Assembly (NCBI GenBank): GCA_036504335.1
Contig: DASXVJ010000006.1
Coordinates: 1 to 64,000, forward strand
Direction of reading: 5' to 3'
Length of the DNA stretch: 64,000 nucleotides
Source of the DNA: Fen-183 sp036504335
GTDB lineage: Bacteria > Acidobacteriota > Thermoanaerobaculia > UBA5066
The notes beneath the pieces were generated by a model, which saw only the letters and a list, made by a program, of their open reading frames with translations, searched no databases and had not been told where the DNA came from. Below are positions 45,040-54,508 of the stretch, in pieces. The translations under genes and the position numbers were made by a program. How positions within the stretch are numbered: position 1 is the stretch's first letter; each line of letters opens with the position of its first letter.

Positions 45040-45701
45040 CCTTCCATGTCCTTCTTCGCGCCGCCGGCCGGCTTGGGTGCGGCGTTCGGGGCGGCTTTCG
45101 GGGCGGCCGGCGTCGCCGGCTCCGTGTCGCCCAGATAGATGAACGTCTTGGCGGTGAAGTTGGCCCCGAGCGTACGGCCGCCACGCGCGTCGGGATAGCC
45201 GGTCATCACGAGATCCTCGATGTTGATGATTCGCGAGAACCGCGCGACCTTCTCGAAGAAGAGCGCGAGGTTGTGGTACGAGCCGTCGACCTGCAGGTCG
45301 ATCGGCCACTCCGCGTAGAAGTCGCGGTTGATGTACTCCTTCGGCGACCATTTCTTCGTGAAGAGCTCGCCCTGGCCCGCGAGGGCCTGGACCTTCTTGA
45401 TGAGCTCCTCGGCGTTGCGGGCCGTCGGAAGGATCGCGAGGAGCCGCTGGAGGTCGAGCTCGGTCCGCCGGACCTCCTCGCGGAGCTGCGGCAGCCGGCG
45501 CTCGGCGGCGCGGCCCTGCGTGATCTTCTGCTGAAGCGCGTCGAGCTCGTTCTTCTTGTTCTCGAGCGACTGCTTCATCTCGGAGAAGTTCGGAATCTGG
45601 TAGTACGCGACGGCGTACAGCGCCAGCGCGATCGCAAGGCCGATGCCGAGCCCGTAGTACCAGGGCTTCCCTTCGAGCTGCTTGAGGTCGAGCGATGCCA
45701 T
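45036..45701 (-). CDS. pilO: type IV pilus inner-membrane protein PilO
   Basis: PilO forms the inner-membrane PilN/PilO heterodimer. This 221-residue protein has one N-terminal transmembrane helix (about 15-33), then a coiled coil (SEMKQSLENKKNELDALQQK) and a ferredoxin-like C-terminal domain (IDLQVDGSYHNLALFFEKVA). The C-terminal tail is alanine/proline/lysine-rich. It overlaps pilP by four bases and lies 11 bases after pilN. Confidence 0.92.
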   Translation of the reverse strand: MASLDLKQLEGKPWYYGLGIGLAIALALYAVAYYQIPNFSEMKQSLENKKNELDALQQKITQGRAAERRLPQLREEVRRTELDLQRLLAILPTARNAEELIKKVQALAGQGELFTKKWSPKEYINRDFYAEWPIDLQVDGSYHNLALFFEKVARFSRIINIEDLVMTGYPDARGGRTLGANFTAKTFIYLGDTEPATPAAPKAAPNAAPKPAGGAKKDMEG

Positions 45702-45712
45702 CGCCGCGCCTC

Positions 45713-46387
45713 CTACATCCCCGCCGCGGCGGCGGCGCCGCCCGCGGCGCGCTCGGCCTTCGTCGGAGGCTCGGCCGGCTTCGCCGGCGCCGGAGCCGCC
45801 GTCTCGGGCTGCGTGCGGTCGAGGTTGGAGAAGGTGAAGGACATCTTGTAGCAGTAGAGCGAGGAACCGGAGGCGCCCGAGCAGGCGGACAGGTCCGCGA
45901 GCTTGGGCTCCTGGAACGCGGGCACGAGCCTCAGGTTCGCGATGAAGTTCGCGACGGCCGGCGGGTTGAAGGCCTTGCCCTCGAGCGAGATCGCGTTGCC
46001 GTGGTACTCCATGCGTTCGATCCAGACGAGGTCGGGCAGCGCGCGCGAGACCTCGTCCATGAGGCGCACGGGCCCGCGCTGGTTCTGCTTGAGCTGGTTG
46101 ATGAGGTCGACCTTGCGCTGAACCCGGGCCTTCTTCGCCTCGTAGTCCTTCACTTCCTTGAGGACGGACTCGAGGCGCGTGACCTCGACCTGCGCGGTCC
46201 GGATCTTCTCTTCCTGCGCCTTGATCTGGCTGCGGAGGACCCAGAAGTGGATGACGCCGACGAGAACCGCGAGGCCGATCGCCCCGCCGAGGAGAAGGGT
46301 GTTCAGCCGCCCGCCGGCGCCGAGCGCGGAGACGCCCTTCTTCTTGCGCTGGGGCCGGGCTTCGGCGAGGAGGTTGATCCGAATCAT
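45713..46387 (-). CDS. pilN: type IV pilus inner-membrane protein PilN
   Basis: This 224-residue protein starts MIRINLLAEARPQRKKKG, the conserved PilN N-terminus that docks on PilM. A transmembrane helix follows (about 30-52), then a coiled coil and a ferredoxin-like fold with MDEVSRALPDLVWIERMEYH. It lies four bases after pilM and is in the canonical pilMNOPQ order. Confidence 0.93.
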   Translation of the reverse strand: MIRINLLAEARPQRKKKGVSALGAGGRLNTLLLGGAIGLAVLVGVIHFWVLRSQIKAQEEKIRTAQVEVTRLESVLKEVKDYEAKKARVQRKVDLINQLKQNQRGPVRLMDEVSRALPDLVWIERMEYHGNAISLEGKAFNPPAVANFIANLRLVPAFQEPKLADLSACSGASGSSLYCYKMSFTFSNLDRTQPETAAPAPAKPAEPPTKAERAAGGAAAAAGM

Positions 46388-46391
46388 GCGG

Positions 46392-47447
46392 CTACTCCCC
46401 GATCTTCCGGACGCCGAGTCCGACGGCGATCGCGAGCGACGGCGAGGCCTCCGAGAGCCACGCGGCGTCCACCGCGCGGTCGTCGGTGAAGATCGAACGG
46501 AACGGGTTCATGACCTCGACGGGCAGGCCGAACTTGTCCTTCAGGACGTCCTCGAAGTGCGCGGCCTTCGAGCCGCCGCCCGAAACGACGATCGAGTCCA
46601 CGCGGTCGGCGCCCGACGTCGCCTGGAAGAAGTCGAGCGTCTTCTGGAGCTCGGCCGCCGCGTCCTCCGAGACGCCGGTCAGGACGGGCTGGATGGACTG
46701 CGCCGTCTGCCCCGCGACCGGCTCGCCCTTCTTGAGGGACTCGGCCTGCTCGAAGTTGAGCGAATAAGCCTTCTGGAGCGCGTCCGTGAACTGGTTGCCG
46801 CCGAACGTGATGTCGCGCCAGAAGACCGTCTGGCCCTGCGAGAGGATGTTCACGTTCATGACCGAGGCGCCGATGTTCACGAGGGCCACGACGCGGCCCG
46901 GATCGGCCCCGTAGTTGACCTCGTAGCAGTTCTGGAGCGCGAACGCGTCGACGTCGACGAGCGACGGCGTGCGCCCGGCCTGGGTGACGACGTTCTTGAA
47001 GTCGTCGACCTTCTCCTTCTTGGCGGCCACGAGGAGGACGCCCATCGTCTCGCCGACGGCGCCGGGGTCGAGGACGACGTAGTCGAGGTAGACGTCGTTG
47101 ATGTCGAACGGGACGTACTGCTCGGCCTCCCAGCGGATGGACTCCGAGAGCTCCTCCTCCGGCATCGTCGGCAGCATGATCTTCTTGACGATGACGGAGT
47201 GGCCCGAGACCGACACGGCGACGTTCGGGTTCTTGACGCCCGTCGACGCGAGGAGCCGGGTGATGGTCTCGACGACGAGGGACGAGTCCATGATGGCTCC
47301 GTCCACGATGGCTTCGGGCGAAAGAGTCTCCAGTCCCGCCTTCACGAGGTGGAACGTGCCCTCCTTGCCCTCCTTCAACTCGACCATCTTGACGGCCGAA
47401 GAGCCGATGTCGAGTCCGACGAGGTTTTTCGCCTTGCGGAACAGCAC
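46392..47447 (-). CDS. pilM: type IV pilus actin-like protein PilM
   Basis: This 351-residue cytoplasmic ATPase of the actin/FtsA fold recruits PilN. It begins with NLVGLDIGSSAVKMVELKEG, and has VNIGASVMNVNILSQGQTVF and VVSGGGSKAAHFEDVL. It starts with GTG at 47447, with AGGAGGT ten bases upstream. It is first in the pil operon. A TTGACA-containing promoter region lies about 90 bases upstream. Confidence 0.94.
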   Translation of the reverse strand: MLFRKAKNLVGLDIGSSAVKMVELKEGKEGTFHLVKAGLETLSPEAIVDGAIMDSSLVVETITRLLASTGVKNPNVAVSVSGHSVIVKKIMLPTMPEEELSESIRWEAEQYVPFDINDVYLDYVVLDPGAVGETMGVLLVAAKKEKVDDFKNVVTQAGRTPSLVDVDAFALQNCYEVNYGADPGRVVALVNIGASVMNVNILSQGQTVFWRDITFGGNQFTDALQKAYSLNFEQAESLKKGEPVAGQTAQSIQPVLTGVSEDAAAELQKTLDFFQATSGADRVDSIVVSGGGSKAAHFEDVLKDKFGLPVEVMNPFRSIFTDDRAVDAAWLSEASPSLAIAVGLGVRKIGE

Positions 47448-47703
47448 GGTCTGCTGACCTCCTACCCCGGAACGCGAGACACGGTCCGCCGTGAAAAGAG
47501 ATTGACTCGCCTTATTTTGGGCGTCCCCCCCCGGGTAGTGTCAAGTCGTTGCGAATGTGCGATTTCCCTTGCAGGCCGGAATCGATTGTGGTACAAGTCC
47601 GCCCCATCCGGAACTCAGGGAAGCGCGGGTAGAGGCGAAGCTCCGTCCGGCCCGTGGCCCGCCGCCCCTCCGGGAACCCGCCGGCCCGCCGATCGATCGC
47701 GCT
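47448..47703 (-). promoter_or_regulatory. pil-operon promoter region
   Basis: TTGACA (47544-47539 on the minus strand) is followed by a run of eight G and an AAAATA stretch (47518-47513). The spacer would be about 20 bases, longer than usual, and depends on the exact length of the G-run. The remaining part (about 47560-47703) holds no gene I can support. Confidence 0.4.
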
Positions 47704-47731
47704 GAAAAAGGACACCCTTCCGGGCCAGGGT
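47704..47731 (-). terminator. intrinsic terminator of relA
   Basis: On the minus strand the relA stop is followed by ACCCT-GGCCCGGA-AGGGT and then GTCCTTTTTC. The stem is short (five base pairs) but is followed by a T5 run. Confidence 0.5.
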
Positions 47732-49914
47732 CAGCCGGCCTCGGCGTCCGAGGAATGGAGCTTCCGCCGCACGTCGGTGACGCCCGGGAGGGCGCGCAGG
47801 CCCACGAGGAGGCGCTCCAGGTGCCGCCGGTCCTGCGTCGTGACGCTGGCGTCGATCGTCGCGCGGCCGTCCCCGCTCGTCCGGGCCTCGATCGACCGGA
47901 TGTTCGAGTTCGCGGCCGAGAGGAGCTGCGTGATCTTGGCGAGCATGCCCTGCCGGTCCTCCGTGCGGATCTCGAGGTCAACGGTGACGGACTGATCCTT
48001 CGCCGTTTCCCACTGCACGGCGATCTCCCGGCTCGGGTCGAAGAGGAGGCTCCGTACGTTCGGGCAGTTCACGGAGTGGACCGAGACGCCCCGGCCGCGG
48101 GTCACGTAGCCCACGATGTCCTCGCCCGGGACGGGCTGGCAGCACTTCGCGAGCGTCGCGAGGAGGTCGTTCTCGCCCTTGACCCGGATCCCGGGGGCCG
48201 TTCCGAACGGCAGGACCCGGCGGACGGCGTTGCCGATCGCGGCCACGCGCGACGGCTGCGGGGCCTGCGCCTCACCGCCGGCCTCGGGCAGGAGCCGGGC
48301 GACGACGGCCCGCGGCGCCAGCTTGCCGAAGCCGACGTCCGCGATGAGGTCGTCCACCTTCGCGACGCCGAAGTCGCCGAGGAAGGGCTCGAACGCCTTG
48401 GCCTCGAGGAGCTTCGAAAGGCTCTTCTTCCACTTCTTGAGCTCGCGGTCGAGGAGGCGCCGCCCGATCTCGACGGATTTCTCCTTCTCGGCCGTGTGGA
48501 TGAAGGCGCGGATCTTGTTCTTCGCGCGCGCCGTCAGCACGAAGCTGAGCCAGTCGCGCGAGGGCTGGGAGGACGGCGACGTCAGGATCTCGACGATGTC
48601 GCCGTTCACGAGCGGCGTTTTGAGGGGCACGAGCCGCCCGTTCACGCGCGCGCCCGTCGTGTGGTGGCCGACGTCCGTGTGGACGCGGTACGCGAAGTCG
48701 ACCGGCGTCGCCCCGCGCGGGAATGCGAAGACGGCGCCCTTGGGGCTGAAGATGTAGACGTCGTCCGGATACAGGTCGATGCGCAGGGACGAGAGGAACT
48801 CCCGGGGGTCCGACACGTCCCGCGTCGTCTCGAAGATCTGCCTCAGGAGGCCGACGTGCGCCTCCTGCGCGCGGCTCGCCTCCCCTTCCTTGTACTTCCA
48901 GTGAGCCGCGATCCCGTTCTCGGCGATGAGGTCCATCTCCCGCGTGCGGATCTGGACCTCGAACGGCACGGCGCCCTCCGGAACGAGCGTCGTGTGCAAG
49001 GACTGGTAGAAGTTCCGCTTCGGCATCGCGATGTAGTCCTTGATGCGCCCGGGAACGGGCCGCCAGGCCTGGTGCACGATGCCGAGGACCGTATAGCAGT
49101 CGGGAATGCTCGAGACGAGGATGCGGAACGCGAGGACGTCGTAGAGCTGCTCGAGCGGAATGGCCTGCCGGATGAGCTTCTGGCGGACGGACCAGTAGCG
49201 CTTCACGCGGCCCGTGATCTCGGCGTCGATGCCGGCGGCCGCCGTCTTCGTGATCAGCTCCTGCCGGAACTTCTCGACGTTCGCCGCCGAAGCCTTCATC
49301 CGCTCGTCGACCGCCGTCTGCAGCGCGGCGAACTCCTCGGGGTAGAGGAAGCGGAACGAGAGGTCCTCGAGCTCGCCCTTCATCTTGCCCATCCCGAGCC
49401 GGTTCGCGAGCGGGGCGTAGATCTCCATCGTCTCGGCGGCGACGGTGCGCTGCTTCGGCTCGGGCAGGTGCTCGAGCGTCCGCATGTTGTGGAGGCGGTC
49501 CGCGAGCTTGACGAGGATGACCCTCAGGTCGTCCGTCATCGCGAGGAGCATCTTCCGGAACGTCTCGGCCTGCTGCGCCTCCTTGGACGTGAAGGCGTAC
49601 TTGCCGATCTTCGTGACGCCGTCGACGAGGTGCGCGACGTCGGGGCCGAACAGATCCGCGACGCGCTCCTTCGTCATGGACGAGTCTTCGAGGACGTCGT
49701 GGAGCAGGCCCGCTGCGATGGACGCCTCGTCGAGCTTCATCTCCGCGAGGATCATCGCGACGTTCAGCGGGTGGACGAGGTAGGGCTCGCCCGAGGAGCG
49801 CAGCTGGTTCCGATGCTCGTGCGCGGAGACGACGTACGCGCGCCTCAGCAGGTCCTCGTCCACGTGGGGGTGGTAGGACTCAACCTTCTCGAGGATGTCC
49901 TCGAAGCGCAGCAC
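47731..49914 (-). CDS. relA: bifunctional (p)ppGpp synthetase/hydrolase, RelA/SpoT family
   Basis: This 727-residue enzyme makes and/or degrades the stringent alarmone. It has the N-terminal HD hydrolase with AAGLLHDVLEDSSMTK (HDxxED), the synthetase domain with YWSVRQKLIRQAIPLEQLYD, then a TGS domain (VYIFSPKGAVFAFPRGATPV) and a C-terminal ACT domain (LEIRTEDRQGMLAKITQLLS). Intact HD residues suggest it can hydrolyse, so it may be Rel-like bifunctional, not synthetase-only. It starts with GTG at 49914, eight bases after GATAAT. It ends with a hairpin/T-run. Confidence 0.95.
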   Translation of the reverse strand: MLRFEDILEKVESYHPHVDEDLLRRAYVVSAHEHRNQLRSSGEPYLVHPLNVAMILAEMKLDEASIAAGLLHDVLEDSSMTKERVADLFGPDVAHLVDGVTKIGKYAFTSKEAQQAETFRKMLLAMTDDLRVILVKLADRLHNMRTLEHLPEPKQRTVAAETMEIYAPLANRLGMGKMKGELEDLSFRFLYPEEFAALQTAVDERMKASAANVEKFRQELITKTAAAGIDAEITGRVKRYWSVRQKLIRQAIPLEQLYDVLAFRILVSSIPDCYTVLGIVHQAWRPVPGRIKDYIAMPKRNFYQSLHTTLVPEGAVPFEVQIRTREMDLIAENGIAAHWKYKEGEASRAQEAHVGLLRQIFETTRDVSDPREFLSSLRIDLYPDDVYIFSPKGAVFAFPRGATPVDFAYRVHTDVGHHTTGARVNGRLVPLKTPLVNGDIVEILTSPSSQPSRDWLSFVLTARAKNKIRAFIHTAEKEKSVEIGRRLLDRELKKWKKSLSKLLEAKAFEPFLGDFGVAKVDDLIADVGFGKLAPRAVVARLLPEAGGEAQAPQPSRVAAIGNAVRRVLPFGTAPGIRVKGENDLLATLAKCCQPVPGEDIVGYVTRGRGVSVHSVNCPNVRSLLFDPSREIAVQWETAKDQSVTVDLEIRTEDRQGMLAKITQLLSAANSNIRSIEARTSGDGRATIDASVTTQDRRHLERLLVGLRALPGVTDVRRKLHSSDAEAG

Positions 49915-49922
49915 GGCCGCCC

Positions 49923-49928
49923 ATTATC
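49923..49928 (-). promoter_or_regulatory. candidate -10 box for relA
   Basis: GATAAT on the minus strand ends eight bases before the relA GTG and contains the TAA stop of the upstream gene. Transcription from it would be leaderless. Confidence 0.4.
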
Positions 49929-52518
49929 GTCTTTCCGGGCCGCTCGCCGTTCCCAGCAGCCTCATGCGTTCGGCGAGGTCTTCCGCCTCCGCCACCCTGC
50001 CCCTGGCCCGCAGCACCTCGTAGAGCCGCTTGCGTTCGCCGGCCTTGTCGAGCGCGAAGCGCTCGATGAAGTTCAGCATGGCCGGATAGAAGTCGCCGGG
50101 CCCATACATGTGGGCGGCGAAAAACTGGCGCCGGTCCTCGAGGCGGCGCTCGAAGGTGCCGGGCCCGTGGATCCGTGCAATCGCGTCGCGATCCGTCACC
50201 CGCCCGAGCACATCGCGCCACGGCACCAGTCGTTCGTGAATCAGGCGGACGTTGGCGAGGCCTCGGTCCCGGCCCGTCGAATACATCAGCGGAAGCCGAT
50301 CCTCGGTGAAGACCTCCCCGCCCTTCGCCACGCGATCCCACGCCTTCGTGTCCAGGAGGATCCCGGAGAAGAGGTTTCCCACCGCCTGATACTGCGCGAT
50401 GAGGAGCCGCCGCTCGAGCTCGCGCGCGATCGCCGGCCTCGCGAGCCGCCGGGCGATCTCTTCGTAGTCGAACGTGAGCGGCGCCTCGCTGCCGATCATC
50501 AAGACGTCCGGACCGCCGACGAACCACATCGCACGCTCGGGGAATGCGGCGGCAAACGTCCTCATCACGCCGCGCGTCTCCTCCAGCGACAGGTCGGCCA
50601 ACGGGAGGACCTGGACGAAGAGTCCGCCGCGGTTCAGCCGCCGGACCGCGGACTCGAAGAACTCCCTCGTGAAGAGGAACGCGTTCCGGAATCCGAACCT
50701 CGGCGGCGTCGCCTCGACCAGGATCAGGTCATACGTCCGGGCGGAATACCGGAGAAAGTTCCGGGCGTCGTCGACGACGAACCGCGCGCGCGCATCGTCC
50801 AGGAACCCGGCGTTCTCGGGAAAGTGGCGGAGCGCGAGATCCATGTTCTCGCGGGAGAGGTCGACGCAGTCCAGCCGCTTCACCTCCGGGAAGAGCCTCA
50901 GGCCGTGGCTCGACAGCCCGCCCCCGAAGGCGAGGCTCAGGACCGCCTCCGGGATCCGCGGCGAGAGGAGCGCCGGCAGGATGCCGGGGGCGAAGAACGA
51001 GCCGTTGCGCGTCGCGCTGATCGGGACGGAGTCGGACCAGAGCTCGAACCCGCCCCTGGCCGACCTCACGACGGCGGTCGTCCCCGTGACGCCCTCGCGC
51101 AGCTCGACGACTTCGTCCCCGGGGGAGATCAACCCGTCGAGAATCGTCAGGGGCAGCGCGATCCGCGCCGCCGCCCGGATCGCGAACGCGCAGGGCACCG
51201 CGAACACGAGCGCCGCGAGGGCCGCCCGCCGCCGGGGGAAACCGCGATCTGCGGCCACGACCACGGCTCCGGCAATCAGATTCGCCAGAACGCAGACGAA
51301 AATCGCCGCTTCCATTCCCAGCTTCGGGACGAGGAGAAAGACCGTCGCCAGGGACCCCGCGAGGGCTCCAGCCGTGTTGAGCGCGTAGGCCACCCCGACC
51401 TTCCTGCCCGCGAATCGCGGATCGCGCGCGACGACGCGTGCCACGAGCGGGAACGTCGCTCCCATGAACGTCGCGGGGACCGCGAGCAGCAGGATCACGA
51501 ACAGGGCCTCCGTCACGGGGCTCGACCTGCCGGCGAGGGAAAGGGATCTCTGCCACGGCGCCGGCAGGTAGAACGCCAGCAACGAAGAGAACCCGATCGC
51601 GACCTGCGTGAGGCCCAGCGCCGCGACAGGCGACCGGACGCGCCTCAGGAGCGCCCCGGAGGCCGCGCTCCCGACGCCGAGCCAGAGAATGAAAGCCGAG
51701 ATGACGCCGCTGTACAGGTAGATCGTGTCCCTGAAATAGAGCACGAGATAGCGGAGAAACAGCATCTCGTAGGCGATGCCGGCGAACCCCGACACGGCGA
51801 AGCACGCGAGGGCCCATCCGGTGCCGGAAGGCTCGAGAACGGGCTCGACGCCGGCCTCCGGCGCGTCCGGGCGCGCCCCCGCGGCGGGCGACGGGCCGGA
51901 CGAGAGAACCCAGGCGACGGCGCCGGCCGCGAGATCGAGAACGCCCGCGAAAGACCCGGCGCCTCGCGCGCCGAGGTGGCGCAGGAGGAGGTACCCGCAG
52001 ACGAACCCGCCCAGCGCAGCGCCCGCGGTGTTGACGCCGTTCAGGATCCCCGCGCGCCTCCCGATCGATTCCGGACTGCCCACGCCGGCCTGGAGCAGGA
52101 GCGGCAGGGTACCGCCCATGAGGATGGTCGGCAGGATCAGCATGAAGAACGCCAGAGACAGCCGCACGACCACCGTGAGGGCGGCGCTCTCGGCGATCCG
52201 CGGATAGGCGCTCGAGTAGACCCACTCCCCACCTTGGAGGACGGAAGAGAAGAGAAGCGCCCAGGCGCCGATCGCACACTGCAGAACGGCGAAGACCCGG
52301 AGGGCGTCGACCCTCCGCGCCGAGGAGATCCCGAAGCGCCAGTTCCCGATCGCCAGCCCGCCGAGAAAGACCGCCACGACGACGCTCGCCGCGGGGGCCG
52401 TCGAGCCGAAGACGAAACTGAACCGGTGGATCCAGACCGTCTCGAGGATCAGAGAGGAAACGCCCGCGAGGAACGCGAGGGCGCACAGGAAGGGCATCGA
52501 GGAGCGTTCTGGCGGCAT
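49924..52518 (-). CDS. fused membrane transporter-like/spermidine synthase-like protein
   Basis: This 864-residue protein has about fourteen hydrophobic segments (about 8-470). A methyltransferase-like spermidine-synthase domain follows (about 500-700) with VLSLAFGGGLSSHGLRLFPE, RLDCVDLSRENMDLALRHFP and YDLILVEATPP, and a soluble C-terminal tail (about 720-864). This fused MFS/spermidine-synthase type is widespread, and its substrate is unknown. The aminopropyl-transferring aspartates are not clearly conserved, so polyamine synthesis is not claimed. ATG at 52518; TATCAT lies 12 bases upstream. Confidence 0.82.
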   Translation of the reverse strand: MPPERSSMPFLCALAFLAGVSSLILETVWIHRFSFVFGSTAPAASVVVAVFLGGLAIGNWRFGISSARRVDALRVFAVLQCAIGAWALLFSSVLQGGEWVYSSAYPRIAESAALTVVVRLSLAFFMLILPTILMGGTLPLLLQAGVGSPESIGRRAGILNGVNTAGAALGGFVCGYLLLRHLGARGAGSFAGVLDLAAGAVAWVLSSGPSPAAGARPDAPEAGVEPVLEPSGTGWALACFAVSGFAGIAYEMLFLRYLVLYFRDTIYLYSGVISAFILWLGVGSAASGALLRRVRSPVAALGLTQVAIGFSSLLAFYLPAPWQRSLSLAGRSSPVTEALFVILLLAVPATFMGATFPLVARVVARDPRFAGRKVGVAYALNTAGALAGSLATVFLLVPKLGMEAAIFVCVLANLIAGAVVVAADRGFPRRRAALAALVFAVPCAFAIRAAARIALPLTILDGLISPGDEVVELREGVTGTTAVVRSARGGFELWSDSVPISATRNGSFFAPGILPALLSPRIPEAVLSLAFGGGLSSHGLRLFPEVKRLDCVDLSRENMDLALRHFPENAGFLDDARARFVVDDARNFLRYSARTYDLILVEATPPRFGFRNAFLFTREFFESAVRRLNRGGLFVQVLPLADLSLEETRGVMRTFAAAFPERAMWFVGGPDVLMIGSEAPLTFDYEEIARRLARPAIARELERRLLIAQYQAVGNLFSGILLDTKAWDRVAKGGEVFTEDRLPLMYSTGRDRGLANVRLIHERLVPWRDVLGRVTDRDAIARIHGPGTFERRLEDRRQFFAAHMYGPGDFYPAMLNFIERFALDKAGERKRLYEVLRARGRVAEAEDLAERMRLLGTASGPERR

Positions 52519-52615
52519 GGCGGGGCTGAAATGATACGGGTGCCGCGGCAATCGACCCGCTGACGAGAGGGGGGAAGTCCTTTCCGGCTATCCTCCGCTC
52601 CCAAAGAGGACCGAA
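52519..52615. promoter_or_regulatory. divergent promoter region
   Basis: The 97-base gap carries TATCAT for the minus gene (52536-52531) and TATCCT for the plus gene (52589-52594). AGAGGA (52605-52610) is the ribosome-binding site for DedA. No -35 element is convincing on either side. Confidence 0.4.
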
Positions 52616-53266
52616 ATGGATCTGTTGAAACAGCTGATCGACGTCTTCCTGCACATCGACAAGCACCTCGAGGAGCTCACGCGCAACTACGGAGCCTGGA
52701 CGAACGCGATCCTCTTCATCGTGGTGTTCTGCGAGACGGGGCTCGTCGTGACGCCGTTCCTCCCGGGCGATTCGCTCCTCTTCACGGCCGGCGCCCTCGC
52801 GACGCTCGGCACCCTGAACGTCTGGCTCCTCTTCCTGCTCCTCGCGCTCGCCGCCGTCCTCGGCGACACGGTGAACTACTGGATCGGGAAGAAGATCGGC
52901 CCGCGCGCCTTCGACGGGACCGTGAAGTTCCTCAAGCAGGAGCATCTGAGGAAGACCGAAGCCTTCTACGAAAAGCACGGCAAGAAGACGATCATCCTCG
53001 CGCGGTTCGTCCCGATCGTGAGGACGTTCGCCCCGTTCGTCGCCGGCGTCGGCTCGATGACGTACGGCACGTTCATCGCCTACAACGTGATCGGCGGGGT
53101 GGCGTGGGTCGCGATCTGCGTCTTCTCGGGCTATTTCTTCGGGAACATCCCGATCGTGAAGAAGAACTTCTCGCTCGTCGTCCTCGCGATCATCGGGATC
53201 TCGGTCCTGCCGCTCGCCTGGGAGTGGTGGAAGGCGCGGAAGGGCCGCGGGGGCGCCGCGGCGTGA
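52616..53266 (+). CDS. DedA-family membrane protein
   Basis: This 216-residue protein has about five transmembrane segments and the DedA/VTT core: VVFCETGLVVTPFLPGDSLL (about 36-55), DTVNYWIGKKIG, and FVPIVRTFAPFVAGVGSMTY. DedA proteins are thought to be undecaprenyl-phosphate or phospholipid translocases. The conserved acidic residue (E in CETG) and the arginines (R in ILARF, VRTF) are present. It overlaps the next gene by four bases (GTGA). Confidence 0.92.
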   Translation: MDLLKQLIDVFLHIDKHLEELTRNYGAWTNAILFIVVFCETGLVVTPFLPGDSLLFTAGALATLGTLNVWLLFLLLALAAVLGDTVNYWIGKKIGPRAFDGTVKFLKQEHLRKTEAFYEKHGKKTIILARFVPIVRTFAPFVAGVGSMTYGTFIAYNVIGGVAWVAICVFSGYFFGNIPIVKKNFSLVVLAIIGISVLPLAWEWWKARKGRGGAAA

Positions 53267-54507
53267 GCGGCGGCCGCGCGCGGAGCCCCGGACTCTCCTC
53301 GACGGCGCTGATCTTCTACGCGCTCATCCTGGGCGTCGTCCTCGGCCACTATCTGCCGGCCGAGACGTACCCCTGGGCCTACGAGTCGTTCCGGTTCCTC
53401 TCGAAGGCCTTCATCAACCTCATCAAGATGCTCGTCGTCCCGCTCATCTTCTCGACGATCGTCCTCGGGATCGGGAAGACGGGCGACGTGAAGGCCGTCG
53501 GCCGCATGGGCGTCAAGGCTCTCATCTACTTCGAGGTCGCCACGACGATCGCGCTCGTGATCGGCCTCGCCTTCGCGAATCTCGTCAAGCCCGGGCTCGA
53601 CCTCAAGCTCCCGGCCACGGGCGAGATCCTCGCGAAGCCGAAGACGGCCGTCGAGACGCTCCTCCACCTCTTCCCCTCCAACGTGATCGACGCGATGGCG
53701 AAGCAGGACATCCTGCAGATCGTCATCTTCGCGACGCTCCTCGGCGTCGCGGCGGCCCACGTCGGCCACGAGCGGGCGAAGCCCTTCGTCGACTTCTTCG
53801 AGTCCGCCGTCGCCGTGCTCTTCAAGCTCACGGACTACGTCATGGCGCTCACGCCGCTGGGCGTCTTCGGCGCGATGGCGGGCGCCGTCTCCCACCACGG
53901 GATCACGGTCCTCGGGAGCTACGCCAAGCTCGTCGGCTCGCTCTACGGGGCCCTGATCGTCTTCGCGCTCGTCGTCCTCGTCCCGGCGCTGAAGCTCTGC
54001 CGGGTCTCCCTCCGCCGGTTCTTCGCGAAGATCCGGGAGCCGTTCCTCATCGCGTTCTCGACCGCGTCGTCCGAGGCGGCGCTCCCCCGCGCGCTCGAGC
54101 GGATCGTCGAGTTCGGCGTGCCGAAGGGCGTCGCGGGCTTCGTCCTGCCCGCGGGCTACAGCTTCAACCTCGACGGATCGACGCTCTACATCGTCCTCGC
54201 GACGATGACGATCGCGCAGGCCGCCGGGAGGCACCTCTCCATCGCCGAGCAGATCACGATGTGCCTCGTGTTCATGCTCACGTCCAAGGGGGTCGCCGCC
54301 GTGCCGCGGGCCTCGCTCGTGATCATCGCGGCGGGGTGCGCGAGCTTCAACCTGCCGGGCGAGGCGGGCGTCGCGATGATCCTCGCGGTGGACGAGCTCA
54401 TGGACATGGCCCGCACGTCGATCAACCTCGCGGGCAACTGCGTCGCGGCCGTCGTCGTCGCGAAGTGGGAAGGCGTCCTCGGCCCGGAAGCCGGGGACGC
54501 CGCCTGA
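53263..54507 (+). CDS. dicarboxylate/amino acid:cation symporter (DAACS)
   Basis: This 414-residue sodium- or proton-coupled symporter belongs to the GltP/DctA family. It has about eight transmembrane helices and re-entrant loops, with AFSTASSEAALPRALERI, the FVLPAGYSFNLDGSTLYIVL substrate loop, and the MARTSINLAGNCVAA motif containing the aspartate-binding residues. It starts with GTG at 53263, overlapping DedA. Substrate preference (glutamate, aspartate or C4-dicarboxylate) is not clear. Its stop is one base from the convergent secF stop, so the transcripts overlap or terminate within coding sequence. Confidence 0.92.
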   Translation: MSGGRARSPGLSSTALIFYALILGVVLGHYLPAETYPWAYESFRFLSKAFINLIKMLVVPLIFSTIVLGIGKTGDVKAVGRMGVKALIYFEVATTIALVIGLAFANLVKPGLDLKLPATGEILAKPKTAVETLLHLFPSNVIDAMAKQDILQIVIFATLLGVAAAHVGHERAKPFVDFFESAVAVLFKLTDYVMALTPLGVFGAMAGAVSHHGITVLGSYAKLVGSLYGALIVFALVVLVPALKLCRVSLRRFFAKIREPFLIAFSTASSEAALPRALERIVEFGVPKGVAGFVLPAGYSFNLDGSTLYIVLATMTIAQAAGRHLSIAEQITMCLVFMLTSKGVAAVPRASLVIIAAGCASFNLPGEAGVAMILAVDELMDMARTSINLAGNCVAAVVVAKWEGVLGPEAGDAA

Positions 54508-54508
54508 A

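Noticed and set aside
49924..52518. Spermidine synthase proper
   Set aside because: The methyltransferase-like fold is visible, but catalytic aspartates are not convincing and the protein is fused to a large membrane domain.
47557..52563. 1668-codon plus-strand open frame
   Set aside because: It is antisense to relA and the fused transporter. It has no domain pattern and is a product of codon bias.
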